Shown here in pieces: positions 23,881 through 35,590 of a DNA stretch of 64,000 nt. The notes beneath the pieces were generated by a model. That model saw nothing but the letters and a program-made list of their open reading frames with translations, searched no databases and was not told the origin of the DNA. Position 1 is the first letter of the stretch; each line of letters starts with the position of its first letter. The translations under genes and the position numbers were made by a program. This stretch comes from Channa striata (taxonomy: Eukaryota; Chordata; Actinopteri; Anabantiformes; Channidae), in NCBI GenBank assembly GCA_033026295.1, contig CM065174.1, positions 28,364,720-28,428,719 on the forward strand, read 5' to 3'.

Positions 23881-26800
23881 ACAGTAAAGCAGCCACATGG
23901 CCAAAGGACATCAGTCAGTGAAGAGTGACTGTAGGTTTGCCAGGCCAGGTCTAGTACGGTGGTAAGAATTAAATTCCTTTTGTACTTGCCAGTAAAACCA
24001 GGTGTGTTCCCTCTTGTTTAAAACCGATCTGCATCATATGATAAGACACAAGTTGTTTGACACCAATTATAAACCAGCTCATTAGTTTGTTTTGGAGATA
24101 ATAATATGTTCCTTCAGCAATGGGTGTGGTACACCTGATGGGGTTTTATTATAAAAACACACAAGAAAGCAGTAATTACTGTACTAATAACAATAACAAA
24201 AGGTAATATTGTGTATGGATGCAGTTATACTCAAGAGATGTGTGACACATACTTCCCCAGAAATGCTCACGAAAAATAACTGGGGAAAAAACTGCAGTGT
24301 GCAGATGTTCTGAATACACATTGCATGACATTGCTGTTTACGGAAGGTGAAGTAGAGGCTATAGTCCTTGTAAGGTCAACTTTGCTCCACAGCGGTCCTA
24401 AATCATTTTACTCAGAATTAATCTAGAATTAATCAGTATGAAGGACAACTGAGGTTCATACAAAACACCAGCAGTGTAAAGCTCTAACTCATGGACTACA
24501 AAATGTAACTAACGACCCACGAGTACGTTGTTAAATGTTTTTATCATTTCATGCATGAATAACCTCAGCAGAATTTTTTTTAGAGGTTAAAAAAATATAT
24601 GTTTTGTAGAACCTTCTCAAGAATCCCAATAGATCTCAATAGTATCAGCCTTCTCTGTAACTATTTTGCATATTTAGAGTTGTTTAACGTTGAACAAGAC
24701 ATTCAGCTGCTCCTTTACCTTAGATTCCCCGAGAGCTTCAAATGAAGCGAAACATACTGAATATAATGTTCACATAACAATGTGCCCCAGACAAGTGCAG
24801 GGTCAGAAAAAGGTGCTGCTCAGTTGGAACTGGACTTCTGCTTGTAGTTTCAGAGATATGACACCCTGAGGTGCTCCTAGTCATTCTGTATCGTTTGTGT
24901 GCATGAGTTACATTTATAGAACATACAATTTACTGCTCTAGTCTGCAAAGCTTTGTTAATATACACTAAGAAGCCACAACATTATAAAGGGTGGTCGTTA
25001 CGTTGTCATGGAGGCCAAGGGTCAGAATATTCACTCTGGTCAGTCTGCAGGTGCAAGAAGTACACAAACTCAATATTCAAAAGCATGAGTTCTAGCCAAA
25101 AAACTAAATAATTTACTTCACTAAGTAGTTCTAAACAGATTACATACATTTTACTAAAAGTGAATGTACTACACTAAGAAAACAATGTATTTTAACAAAT
25201 CATTTACAGTCATTAAAAAAGAATCAGGGTCACAGGTCAATGCTGGTATAGGTGGAGTTAATGTGAACCATTTTATGTGCTGCCAGATGGTTAACATCTG
25301 ATGATACAGCAGCATTTCAAGCTCATAATATTTAAAACCTATGTTGAGTATGATAGGGTGATAGGTGACTCTAAATTGCCTGTAGGTGTATGGATGTGGA
25401 TGCTTGTCTGTCTGTGTTGGCCGGGGGATGGAGGCTTCATCCCTCCTGCTACCCTACACAGCACATGCAGCTACAGATACTGAATGCATGGAAACTGGAG
25501 TTCAGAATTTAAAAAATGAAAAACATTTATGAAGGGATTCAAATAACCAAAGTGTGAATCATTTCCATTAAATCGGTTTCATGAAACTGAGAGGTAAAAT
25601 ATAATTTAAAGTGAACAGATAGATATTACTAGCTGTAAAAAATGATGACAGGAGCAGATGAGAGACACGCATGAAGGACCGGGTGGATCGATGCGCAGTC
25701 CAACAAAATGTAGGAGCACAGGAGACCTCTGTTTGTTTCCTGTTTCAGACCAATAGTCAGCATTATTTAACTTTTACCATTTGTGTAGGATTTTGACCAT
25801 GAAAGTGAATGGCCTCGGACGAGAACAAAGTATTTATTCTAACCACAACTGCGATACTTTTAGAAATGTTTAGTTTTTTGCTTAAAGTCCCATTTACGTC
25901 CTATGACCTATAACACACTCCAAGTACCGTAATGAGCTGTCAGTGCAGTTGGATTCGTCATACATTCCATCACCTCCTTACTCATTAATGATCACACCTA
26001 TCTTAGCAGGTTAATTAAGGACAGGCCAAGAGTGCTACAAGGTTTAATTCTTGTTTTTATACAGTTATATCACGTTTTGAATAATATACCAGCAAGTAAA
26101 TTATTCCCATTAGATATTTTTTCATTTTTAAGCCTTTAAAATATTGTGAATAAAATGGCACTGATTTACAAATTATTTGTTTTATACGATATGTTGTCTA
26201 TCTGGAACATCACTGTCTACAGTAGAGCAAGTCTTTTGTAACCACGAACTGAGAAACTGTTGTCTAAGAAAGAAGGCCCTTCTCCAAAATGAACACCTTC
26301 ACATGACAATAATTTACCAACATGACAGTCATGATTGTACACCATTTAAATTTTAATTTGCAGCTGAAAATTTTTCAAAAACATATAATAATTTAATCAC
26401 GTAATCATAATCCTTTCTCTCACTAAGAATGTTTGCAGCTTTTGTCCACATTCCACATGGTTTCTCTTGGCCGTGCCATGATTGTGCCATTGTGGTGACA
26501 GACATTGCTACTTTTTCCTTTTTATCTTGTTTAAAGTTAAACTAAAGTGGACATTGTTGTGTGTAGGTTTGTTGTTCCATTGCTGCTGAATGACAAGCAT
26601 TTCCCCACTGAGGGATCAATACAGTCGCATGTTATCTTTTATCTGTTGGACACAAGGATGTGCTTTCACCTAGCTTTTAGATCTTTTGTATTTGGACCAT
26701 CTTTAGCTTCCATTAAAGCATGCATTTGTTAGGGTATGTTTTTGATGAGCTTATGCAGTGTCACAACTCATTTCTCTCAATGATCTTGTACTAAGGATGG

Positions 26801-27100
26801 GAGAGTTAGCTCACTGCATAAACTCTTCATCATTGCATAAATAAATTCCCAATTGGCTTAAAGTGTCCAATTCATATGTGAAAATGAGGTTTTGTGCTCC
26901 CTGAACTCTGTCTGTCTTTCACAAAAAATGCCTGTGTCATCAGGGAAGAAGAAACTACATTAATGGAGAAACCTGATCATTCAGCATATTCAGATATTTA
27001 GCTAATAATTGCACCAGCTGGGCTTTTAAAACATGTTGCCAGCTGAGACACATAATCACTGCAGAAATTATCCAATAGAAGACTCTTAACTAGGTAGATC
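23881..27100. other. Intergenic, no gene seen
   Basis: About 3.2 kb of AT-rich sequence. Open frames are 60 codons or so with no recognisable domain. The segment 26560-26630 (CATTTCCCCACTGAGGGATC) resembles the end of a common dispersed fish repeat. I see no tRNA, splice-phased exon series or array. Confidence 0.5.
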
Positions 27101-27109
27101 TCCAACGAG

Positions 27110-28330
27110 CTTCTCTTTGCTTCCGATAAAGGACAAGTCTCTATATGGGTTTTGTTAGATTTTAGAGTGGAATTTGACACCACCGATCACAAAATGTTAA
27201 TAGAGAGACTAGATTAAAGAAACTGAACTAAATTGATTTAAATCTTATCTATCAGATAGATTCCAATTTGTTCATGTTAATGATGAATCTTCCACACACA
27301 AAAGTTATGGAGCAGTACTACTGCAAGGAATCTCGGAGTCATTTTTGACCAGGATTTGTCATTTACCTCACACATAAAACAAATTTCTAGAACAGCCTTT
27401 TTCCACCTAAGAAACATTGACAAAATTAGGAGCATCCTGTCCCATAGCGATACTGAAAAACTGGTCCATGCATTTGTGACTTCTAGATTGGACTACTGTA
27501 ATTCTCTACTTTCAGGCTGCCCTAGTAACTCTCTAAAAAGCCTTCAATTAATCCAAAATGCTGCAGCAAGATTGCTGACTGGGATTGGTAAGAGAGATCA
27601 TATTTCACCTTCATCAGCTTCCAATTAAATGTAGAATAGAATTTAAAACCCTTCTTCTTACCTATAAAGCTCCATCCTACCTCAAAGATCTCCTAGTACT
27701 AGACCACTTCAGTCTCAGAATGCAGGCCTACTTGTGGTTCCTAGAATGGGAGGCAGAGCCTTTAGCTATCAAGTTCCTCTCCTGTGGAACCCGCTCCCAG
27801 TCCAGATTCAGGAAGCTGACACCCTCTCTACTTTTAAGACTAGGCTCAAAACCTTATAGGTACTTCTAGTCCTGCTGCTATGCTAGCTAGGCTTAGACTG
27901 CTGGGGGACTCGATGCACTGAGAAACTTTCCTCCTCTCAGCCCACATTTATATATCACCCCTGTAGGACATTAAGTCTGTGTCTTTTTTCTCCCATAGTT
28001 TTACGTCTCCCTCTCTGTCTCCCTCTCTCTGTCCCTGTCCTCAGGTGTCCCCAGCTTTGGGGCTGTGTGTCTTCCAGTGCACAGCTACAGGTCCTACCAA
28101 CATGCCCTAAGTTTTCCATTCAGTCCAACCGGTCAAGGCAGATGTCCACCCACCCTGAGCCTGGTTCTGCTGGAGGTTTCTTCCATTAAAGGCAGTTTTC
28201 CTCTCCACTTTTGCCTATAGCTGCTCAAGGAGGATTTGTTGGGTTTTGTCTAGTTTGGACTTTATTATGTAAAGTGCCTTGAGACTTTGTTCTAAATTGG
28301 CAACACAGAAATAAAGTTGAATTGAAAATT
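27110..28330 (+). mobile_element. L2-clade LINE copy B, 5'-truncated
   Basis: Starts within the reverse transcriptase palm: about 27150-27200 reads VLLDFRVEFDTTDH, containing the first catalytic aspartate block. The frames 27356-27628 and 27585-27869 carry the C-terminal segments SFTSHIKQISRTAFFHLR and SRLDYCNSLLSGCP. A 3' UTR follows with CCACCCTGAGCCTGGTTCTG and TTATGTAAAGTGCC, ending in AATAAAGTTGAATTGAAAATTG at about 28330. Frameshifts and loss of the YADD block make it inactive. Confidence 0.85.
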
Positions 28331-28334
28331 GAAA

Positions 28335-29590
28335 TGAATAACTAATACCTTAGTAAAACCCAGATTGTAAGTTTTTTTTAGCCATGCAATGTATTTGATT
28401 GTGACTCTTTATATCTTTTTATGGAGACCAGCCAAATGTACAGAACTGCAAACACACCTAGTGGTAGTCACGAAGCAGAACAAGCTATAACAGGTTCTTC
28501 CAAATCAGCGTGTAGAACAGAATATGAGCACTGATTGGCTGGAGATCCAGGGTGAGTTTCACGTTTTCTTCATAAGAAAAAAATATTTGGAACAGACATC
28601 TAGTGTAGTTTGAGGTCAGGTAATTGGGTCAAATTATAACCTAGTGCAGTGTTCTAAATTAGATGGTAAAATCAGTGCAGGTGTGGTGTTCCCACTGCAG
28701 GTATGCTATAAATGTTTCTCTGACAGGGGTCGGGTATAAATAGAAAAGGTGGAGTTGTCACGCAATGTTAACTGTTGGGGGATGCCATATTTTGATCTAT
28801 GCAGTGTCTTTAAAATTGCCTGCTAAAGACATGATATGATAGATAAAATGATGGGCTGTGGCAGCAGCACTGACTTACACAGGAAGGCAGGAGAAATCTC
28901 ATAACATGCCACCCTACAGAGGATTTCTGCCTGTTTTCTGACATTTTTGGTTTTAATTGGAGGCACAAAAGTTTGGATAGTGTTTGGGTGCGGTCATGAG
29001 CTGTTTTCACAGTTTCATTCCAACCGTGAACTCATCTAGATAGAACAATTTGCATTATTGCAAATGTGCAATAATGTAAACACAGCACAATATTGCACAA
29101 TACTCACCTGTAACGACCAGCAACCCAGGAAACAACCAGAGGTCCAATTCACAGAAAATTTGGCGTCGGTCGGCAAAATAACCATCTTTTTTTAAATTCA
29201 GCAGTCATAATGGACCATCAAGGCTCAATTTTACTCATTTGGTCACAATTTTTTAAAATAAGTCTGGAAAATCTGTATAAAGTGTAATTATCATCCACAA
29301 CCTGGATCTAAGACACAGAGCAGGTGTTCTCCACCCCACCAAAAGCAATAGTCTCCTGCTGGAGCAGGGTTTGGTATCCACAAAATGTAAACCATGTTTT
29401 CAAGGTTGGTGCCAACATTGGAGAAACCAGCACTTGTTTCAATCGGACAATTGTTTTTCTTCCTTTGTGTATGGAACAATGAGAATAATTAGAATAATTG
29501 TTAGTGAGTGATTATTATTACCATTGGGGTGTGTACTGTACTTCAAATGCATGTGGGTGTTTACTTACCAAAATCTGTCTGAATGTTGGT
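28335..29590. other. Upstream flank of the WxxW-repeat gene
   Basis: No reading frame is supported. The segment 29113-29158 closely matches part of the 102-bp coding repeat of the downstream gene (see findings). The remainder is AT-rich with no recognised element. Confidence 0.5.
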
Positions 29591-29594
29591 GAAG

Positions 29595-29602
29595 TATTTA
29601 AG
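29595..29602 (+). promoter_or_regulatory. Candidate TATA box of the WxxW-repeat gene
   Basis: TATTTAAG lies about 30 bp before a likely transcription start in the GAGCTGTTTCTCAG region. A non-coding first exon then ends at 29698 before GTAAGT. Placement is inferred from spacing only. Confidence 0.5.
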
Positions 29603-29624
29603 TTCAGAGCTGTTTCTCAGTGAG

Positions 29625-29698
29625 ACAGAGCGATAGGTAACAACATATGATCATTTTGTACTAATACTAACAACAGCCGTCAGGACCTTCAACCTTTG
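29625..29698 (+). other. Non-coding exon 1 of the WxxW-repeat gene (start approximate)
   Basis: Sequence from the inferred start to the strong donor CTTTG|GTAAGTG. The next acceptor is TTCTTTACAG at 29821-29830, and the start codon lies 16 bases into that exon. The exon is predicted, with no transcript evidence. Confidence 0.5.
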
Positions 29699-29845
29699 GT
29701 AAGTGTTTTGTATTGATGTTTGGTTTGAACACCTTAATGTTTAATAACGTTTATATTATTTTTTATCCATTTCATCTACATTGTAGCATATTTTAATTAA
29801 CTTTTAATAATAAAAATAACTTCTTTACAGGCTGAAAATTCCAAA

Positions 29846-32800
29846 ATGTCTGCAACAAAGATTGAATGGGTATTGGTTTTTGCATTATACAACTTATGTA
29901 AAATTTTAATGTTAGCATAATAGTTGTCATACGTTCTATTAAAAGCTTTTGTATTTTATATTGGTATAATCTTACAATATTGTGTCACTTTTTTTCCTAA
30001 CAGTTAAGTATTGCTCTGTTTGTGGTCCTGTTTGTGGGTATGTAAATTTCTAGCACAGAAGCAGTCTACTCAAAAGCATTATACGTTCTGCTCTTGATTG
30101 TGTCATGTGTATGTCATCATCTGATATTGGGCTTTTTGATTACCAGAAAGCCAACAAACTGCAAACCCAGTAAAAAAACAAGATCAAAGGGAGCCCACCA
30201 ACCCAGGGCACAACCAAGAGTCCAAATCACAGAACAATCGAAATCTCCAAACCCCACAAAACAAGAAGCAACCCACCTTCCCAGGAAACGACAAAAACCC
30301 AAACAGCCTAAAACCCACCAACCTTCAAAATAAACAGCAGCCTGCAAATACCCCAAACAAGCCTGTTAATCCTCAAAATAATCCACAGTCTAATCACAGA
30401 GATGACAAGGAGCCCAACCTGAAAGACTGCCAGGACCATACATACCCAAGAAAAAGTCAGAAGCCGGCAAAATCAGAAAACAAAAACAACAAAAATAAAC
30501 CTCATGACAGCCAGAGGTCCAATTCACAGAACAACCAGCCTGGAAGCCTACAAAACAAAAATGGTTCAAATTCTAAAAAAACCCAAAAGCCGACCAATAC
30601 AGAAAACCACCAAGTACCCACCGATCCAGATAAAAAGCAGCATCCTGCCAACCAAAATGACAAGCAAGAGTCTGCCAATGCACACAAGAAAGAATCTAAT
30701 CCACAAAGTAATGAGCCAACAAATCCACATGAAAATCAGGGGTCTATTTCAAACGACAACAAGAAGACCACAAAGCCACAAATTGACCAGCAGCCCAGCA
30801 ACCCAGGAAACAACCAGGGGTCCAATTCACAGAACAATAACAAATCTACCAACCCACATAATAACCAGCCTGCAAACCCACAAAACAACCAGCAGCCCAG
30901 CAGCCCAGGAAACAACCAGGGGTCCAATTCACAGAACAATGAAAAATCTGCCAACCCACAAAATAACCAGCCTGCAAACCCACAAAACAAACAGCAGTCC
31001 AGCAACCAAGGAAACAACCAGGGTTCTAATTCACAGAACAATGACAAATCTGCCAACCCACAAAATAACCAGCCTGCAAACCCACAAAACGACCAGCAGC
31101 CCAGCAACCCAGGAAACAACCAGGGATCCAATTCACAGAACAATGACAAATCCCCAAACCCACAAAATAACCAGCCTGCAAACCCACAAAACGACCAGCA
31201 GCCCAGCAACCCAGTAAACAACCAGGGATCCAATTCACAGAACAATGACAAAACTGGGAATCAACAAAATAACCAGCCTGCAAACGTAAATAATGACCAG
31301 CAGCCCAGCAACCCAGGAAACAACCAGGGGTCCAATTCACAGAACAATGACAAATCCCCAAACCCACAAAATAACCAGCCTGCAGACCCACAAAACGACC
31401 AGCAGCCCAGCAACCCAGTAAACAACCAGGGATCCAATTCACAGAACAATGACAAAACTGGGAATCAACAAAATAACCAGCCTGCAAACGTAAATAATGA
31501 CCAGCAGCCCAGCAACCCAGGAAACAACCAGGGGTCCAATTCACAGAACAATGACAAAACTGGGAATCCACAAAATAACCAGCCTGCAAACCCACAAAAC
31601 GACCAGCAGCCCAGCAACCCAGGAAACAACCAGGGGTCCAATTCACAGAACAATGACAAATCTGCCAACCCACAAAATAACCAGCCTGCAAACCCACAAA
31701 ACGACCAGCAGCCCAGCAACCCAGGAAACAACCAGGGGTCCAATTCACAGAACAATGACAAATCTGCCAACCCACAAAATAACCAGCCTGCAAACGTAAA
31801 TAATGACCAGCAGCCCAGCAACCCAGGAAACAACCAGGGGTCCAATTCACAGAACAATGACAAAACTGGGAATCCACAAAATAACCAGCCTGCAAACCCA
31901 CAAAACGACCAGCAGCCCAGCAACCCAGGAAACAACCAGGGATCCAATTCACAGAACAATGACAAAACTGCCAACCCACAAAATAACCAGCCTGCAAACC
32001 CACAAAACGACCAGCAGCCCAGCAACCCAGGAAACAACCAGGGGTCCAATTCACAGAACAGTGACAAATCCCCTAACCCACAAAATAACCAGCCTGCAAA
32101 CCCACAAAACGACCAGCAGCCCAGCAACCCAGGAAACAACCAGGGGTCCAATTCACAGAACAATGACAAATCTGCCAACCCACAAAATAACCAGCCTGCA
32201 AATCCACAAAACGACCAGCAGCCCAGCAACCCAGTAAACAACCAGGGATCCAATTCACAGAACAATGACAAATCTGCCAACCCACAAAATAACCAGCCTG
32301 CAAACGTAAATAATGACCAGCAGCCCAGCAACTCAGGAAACAACCAGGGGTCCAATTCACAGAACAATGACAAAACTGGGGATCCACAAAATAACCAGCC
32401 TGCAAATCCACAAAACGACCAGCAGCCCAGCAACCCAGGAAACAACCAGGGGTCCAATTCACAGAACAGTGACAAATCCCCTAACCCACAAAATAACCAG
32501 CCTGCAAACCCACAAAACGACCAGCAGCCCAGCAACCCAGTAAACAACCAGGGATCCAATTCACAGAACAGTGACAAATCCCCTAACCCACAAAATAACC
32601 AGCCTGCAAACCCACAAAACGACCAGCAGCCCAGCAACCCAGGAAACAACCAGGGGTCCAATTCACAGAACAATGACAAATCTGCCAACCCACAAAATAA
32701 CCAGCCTGCAAATCCACAAAACAACCAGCAGCCCAGCAACCCAGGAAACAACCAGGGGTCCAATTCACAGAACAATGACAAATCCCCTAACCCACAAAAT

Positions 32801-35162
32801 AACCAGCCTGCAAATCCACAAAACGACCAGCAGCCCAGCAACCCAGGAAACAACCAGGGGTCCAATTCACAGAACAATGACAAAACTGGGAATCCACAAA
32901 ATAACCAGCCTGCAAACCCACAAAACGACCAGCAGCCCAGCAACCCAGGAAACAACCAGGGGTCCAATTCACAGAACAATGACAAATCCCCTAACCCACA
33001 AAATAACCAGCCTGCAAATCCACAAAACGACCAGCAGCCCAGCAACCCAGGAAACAACCAGGGGTCCAATTCACAGAACAGTGACAAATCCCCTAACCCA
33101 CAAAATAACCAGCCTGCAAATCCACAAAACGACCAGCAGCCCAGCAACCCAGGAAACAACCAGGGGTCCAATTCACAGAACAGTGACAAATCCCCTAACC
33201 CACAAAATAACCAGCCTGCAAACCCACAAAACGACCAGCAGCCCAGCACCCCAGGAAACAACCAGGGGTCCAATTCACAGAACAATGACAAATCTGCCAA
33301 CCCACAAAATAACCAGCCTGCAAACGTAAATAATGACCAGCAGCCCAGCAACCCAGGAAACAACCAGGGGTCCAATTCACAGAACAGTGACAAATCCCCT
33401 AACCCACAAAATAACCAGCCTGCAAACCCACAAAACGAACAGCAGCCCAACAACCCAGGAAACAACCAGGGGTCCAATTCACAGAACAGTGACAAATCCC
33501 CTAACCCACAAAATAACCAGCCTGCAAACCCACAAAACGACCAGCAGCCCAGCAACCCAGGAAACAACCAGGGGTCCAATTCACAGAACAATGACAAAAC
33601 TGGGAACCCGCAAAATAACCAGCCTGCAAACCCACAAAACGACCAGCAGCCCAGCAACCCAGGAAACAACCAGGGGTCCATTTCACAGAACAATGACAAA
33701 TCTGCCAACCCACAAAATAACCAGCCTGCAAACCCACAAAACGACCAGCAGCCCAGCAACCCAGGAAACAACCAGGGGTCCAATTCACAGAACAATGACA
33801 AATCTGCCAACCCACAAAATAACCAGCCTGCAAATCCACAAAACAAACAGCAGTCCTGCATCTCACAAAATAATCAGAAGCCCACCAACCAAGATAACAA
33901 GTGGAAGTGTCCCAATGCACGCAACAACCAGAAACCCAGCCCTGAAAACAAAGAGCTGCTAACCAGGAGCAGACCAGAAATGATTGTACACCCATACCGA
34001 CTACAAAATGATTCACCTCTGTCATCAGGATTCAATCAGCCGTCTGACAAAGAGGAAACTGGTGACAATGGCTAAAGAAAATTCCAAAACACTGATAACA
34101 TTTACAATCCATTTATGTGTTAAACCTTGCTAATCATATTTTAACTATAACACGATATGATAACTATGACATGTGATATTATATGCAGGCTGCTGGACAG
34201 ACTGGTTCGACAGAAATGGTCCTTCTGGAATAGATGTTTGGGAGGTCGTCAGTGTTCTGCTCAATGAAAACCCAGGGAAGATCTGCAGTAATCCACTTCA
34301 GATTGAAGTCCTAACTAAATCTAGGCTAACTGCAACAGAATCAGAGAATTCAGTTGATAGGTAAGTGCTGGACACATATTGGTCCCCATGGCTATATTGT
34401 AGTTTGTGATTTTTACAAATTTCAACCCATTGAATTTTCATTTGTACCGTATTGTTAGAAGCAGCATCTAGTGAATCCTAATCTGGTTTTCTTTGGATGA
34501 AATAATGTACAGAAAAATCACATACACAAGGCTAAACAAAATGCAGTTGCCACATTACAGTCAATAATGAAGCTGTATTACAGTGTAAGTTGTATTGTGC
34601 TTTCTTTGTTTCCTCCTGTAGACCTGACCAGAGCGTGTGCCACGAACATCGCGTTCGCTTCATGTGTCCCACTTATTTCTGCAGACAGAAAAGTAACCAT
34701 GAGTCCATAAAACGTTTTCCAAATGTAACATTCCAACAGTTCTTCATTCATGCTTTATTCAGCTATCCTGTCTCTCTTTCAATGTGTGCTTTGGCCAGTA
34801 TGCTGGACCAAGTGGTTTAACCAGGACAATCCCAGTGGAATTGGGGATTTGGAGCTTCTGAAAAACCTGAGGAAAGCTTATCCAGGAGAAATCTGTGAAA
34901 GCCCTCTCTACATAGATGCTCTTACTGCTGACACAAACACCCCTGCCACCTTTACTGGGCAATCAATCTTCATGTAAGTTAACGAAAGTATAAATCTTTT
35001 ATTGAATTTGTTTCACCAATCTGAACCCCTAAACTATTTCCGTTTTCTTTTAGATACAGTCCAACTGAAGGATTTGTTTGTCGCAACAAAGATCAGAAGC
35101 AACAGTGGTGCCAAGACTTCAAAGTACGCTTTGGATGCCTCTGCCGCTATGATGTAGTGTAG
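29846..35162 (+). CDS. Secreted Asn/Gln/Pro-rich 34-residue-repeat protein with two C-terminal WxxW domains
   Basis: Coding exons from splice sites and phase: 29846-29869, 30004-30037, 30147-34061, 34189-34360, 34622-34692, 34799-34973, 35054-35162. Joined they make 4,500 nt: 1,499 residues plus TAG, with no internal stop. Residues 1-20 form a signal peptide (MSATKIEW, then LSIALFVVLFV). The huge exon 30147-34061 encodes a hydrophilic region of about 210 residues of degenerate repeats and then 30 perfect-length 34-residue repeats. The last four exons encode two modules starting CWTDWFD and CWTKWFN and ending in CxDFKVRFGC-type blocks. These match the WxxW cysteine module of gel-forming mucins and CILP. 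Two exon pairs of the same phase suggest module duplication. A secreted matrix, mucus or egg-coat role is inference. I recognise no named orthologue. Reading the repeat exon without splicing misses this frame because it has almost no methionine. Confidence 0.87.
30788..33847 (+). repeat. Coding minisatellite: 30 x 102 bp tandem repeats
   Basis: The unit begins CAGCAGCCCAGCAACCCA and recurs every 102 bp. 3,060 bp is exactly 30 units, and I found no length variants. The consensus begins QQPSNPGNNQGSNSQNN, and about 68% of its 34 residues are N, Q or P, with no Cys or aromatic residue. Variation is concentrated in two places: the centre (DKSANP, DKSPNP or DKTGNP) and the end (ANPQND, or ANVNND in units 5, 7, 10, 15 and 25). 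PVNN replaces PGNN in units 5, 7, 15 and 18. Units 1-3 are the most divergent on the left side, as expected at an array edge. 30147-30787 holds older, irregular units. The array lies wholly within one exon and keeps frame. Confidence 0.97.
34189..34692 (+). other. WxxW module 1 (two exons)
   Basis: Exons 34189-34360 and 34622-34692. Begins GCWTDWFDRNGPSG, includes ENPGKICSNP, and ends VCHEHRVRFMC with two more cysteines. Compared with module 2 it lacks the segment holding GFVCRNKDQ, so one conserved cysteine pairing may be lost or changed. Entry and exit phases are both 1, the same as module 2's entry, consistent with tandem exon-pair duplication. Confidence 0.8.
34799..35162 (+). other. WxxW module 2 (two exons) and stop
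   Basis: Exons 34799-34973 and 35054-35162. Begins ICWTKWFNQDNPSGIGD, includes YPGEICESP, GFVCRNKDQ and CQDFKVRFGCLC, and ends YDVV before TAG. Its spacing of CWxxWF, IC, GFxCRN and CxDxxVRFxC follows the mucin/CILP WxxW family as I know it. Confidence 0.85.
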
Positions 35163-35590
35163 CTCCTGGTCATCAAGAAAAAAAAAAGATTTTTCTGATA
35201 CTCTTTGTCTAAATTTTATTTATGTTTACAGCAACATTAGTTTTTAACCATTTACAATAAGCTTTAGTAAACTCAGATTTCATGAATGTGTTCATGCCAT
35301 GTTAATCATAAACTAACTGTATTTTTTTCCTTTAATGCAAATCTAATGAAGGATTTGTACATTTTAAGGGAAGTCAGCATCAATTTGCCATGCTTATCAC
35401 TGAGGGAAGCTTTTAAATTGAGTAGTGATTACTTTCTGAGTTCAAGTTATATTATTTTAAAATCTTGCTGTTGAATGTCTTAGTTGAATGAGTTAAATTT
35501 TCATACTGATACATTTATCTGTAAACACAGACTAAGTACTACTTTTTTATCTTCATACATCATTCTTTCTTTTAAATTTTAATAAACAGA
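35163..35590 (+). terminator. 3' UTR and polyadenylation signal of the WxxW-repeat gene
   Basis: AT-rich UTR with AATAAA at 35581-35586, about 420 bp after the stop. An earlier non-canonical site cannot be excluded. Confidence 0.65.

Noticed and set aside
25301..25483. A 60-codon frame in the long intergenic stretch
   Set aside because: Too short, no domain, no splice-phased neighbours.
30788..33847. CRISPR array
   Set aside because: Units are contiguous with no unique spacers, are coding, and the context is vertebrate.
31465..33861. 798-codon reverse-strand frame rich in Cys, Phe, Trp and Leu, and its neighbours at 30736-31251 and 31026-32054
   Set aside because: It is the complement of the 102-bp coding array. 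The forward frame has a start, signal peptide, splice-phased exons and a recognisable domain; the reverse frame has none.
30504..33962. Forward frames with HRTMTN and TSSPATQETT repeats across the array
   Set aside because: They are offset from the spliced frame, are broken at several places, and arise only from the unit length being divisible by three.
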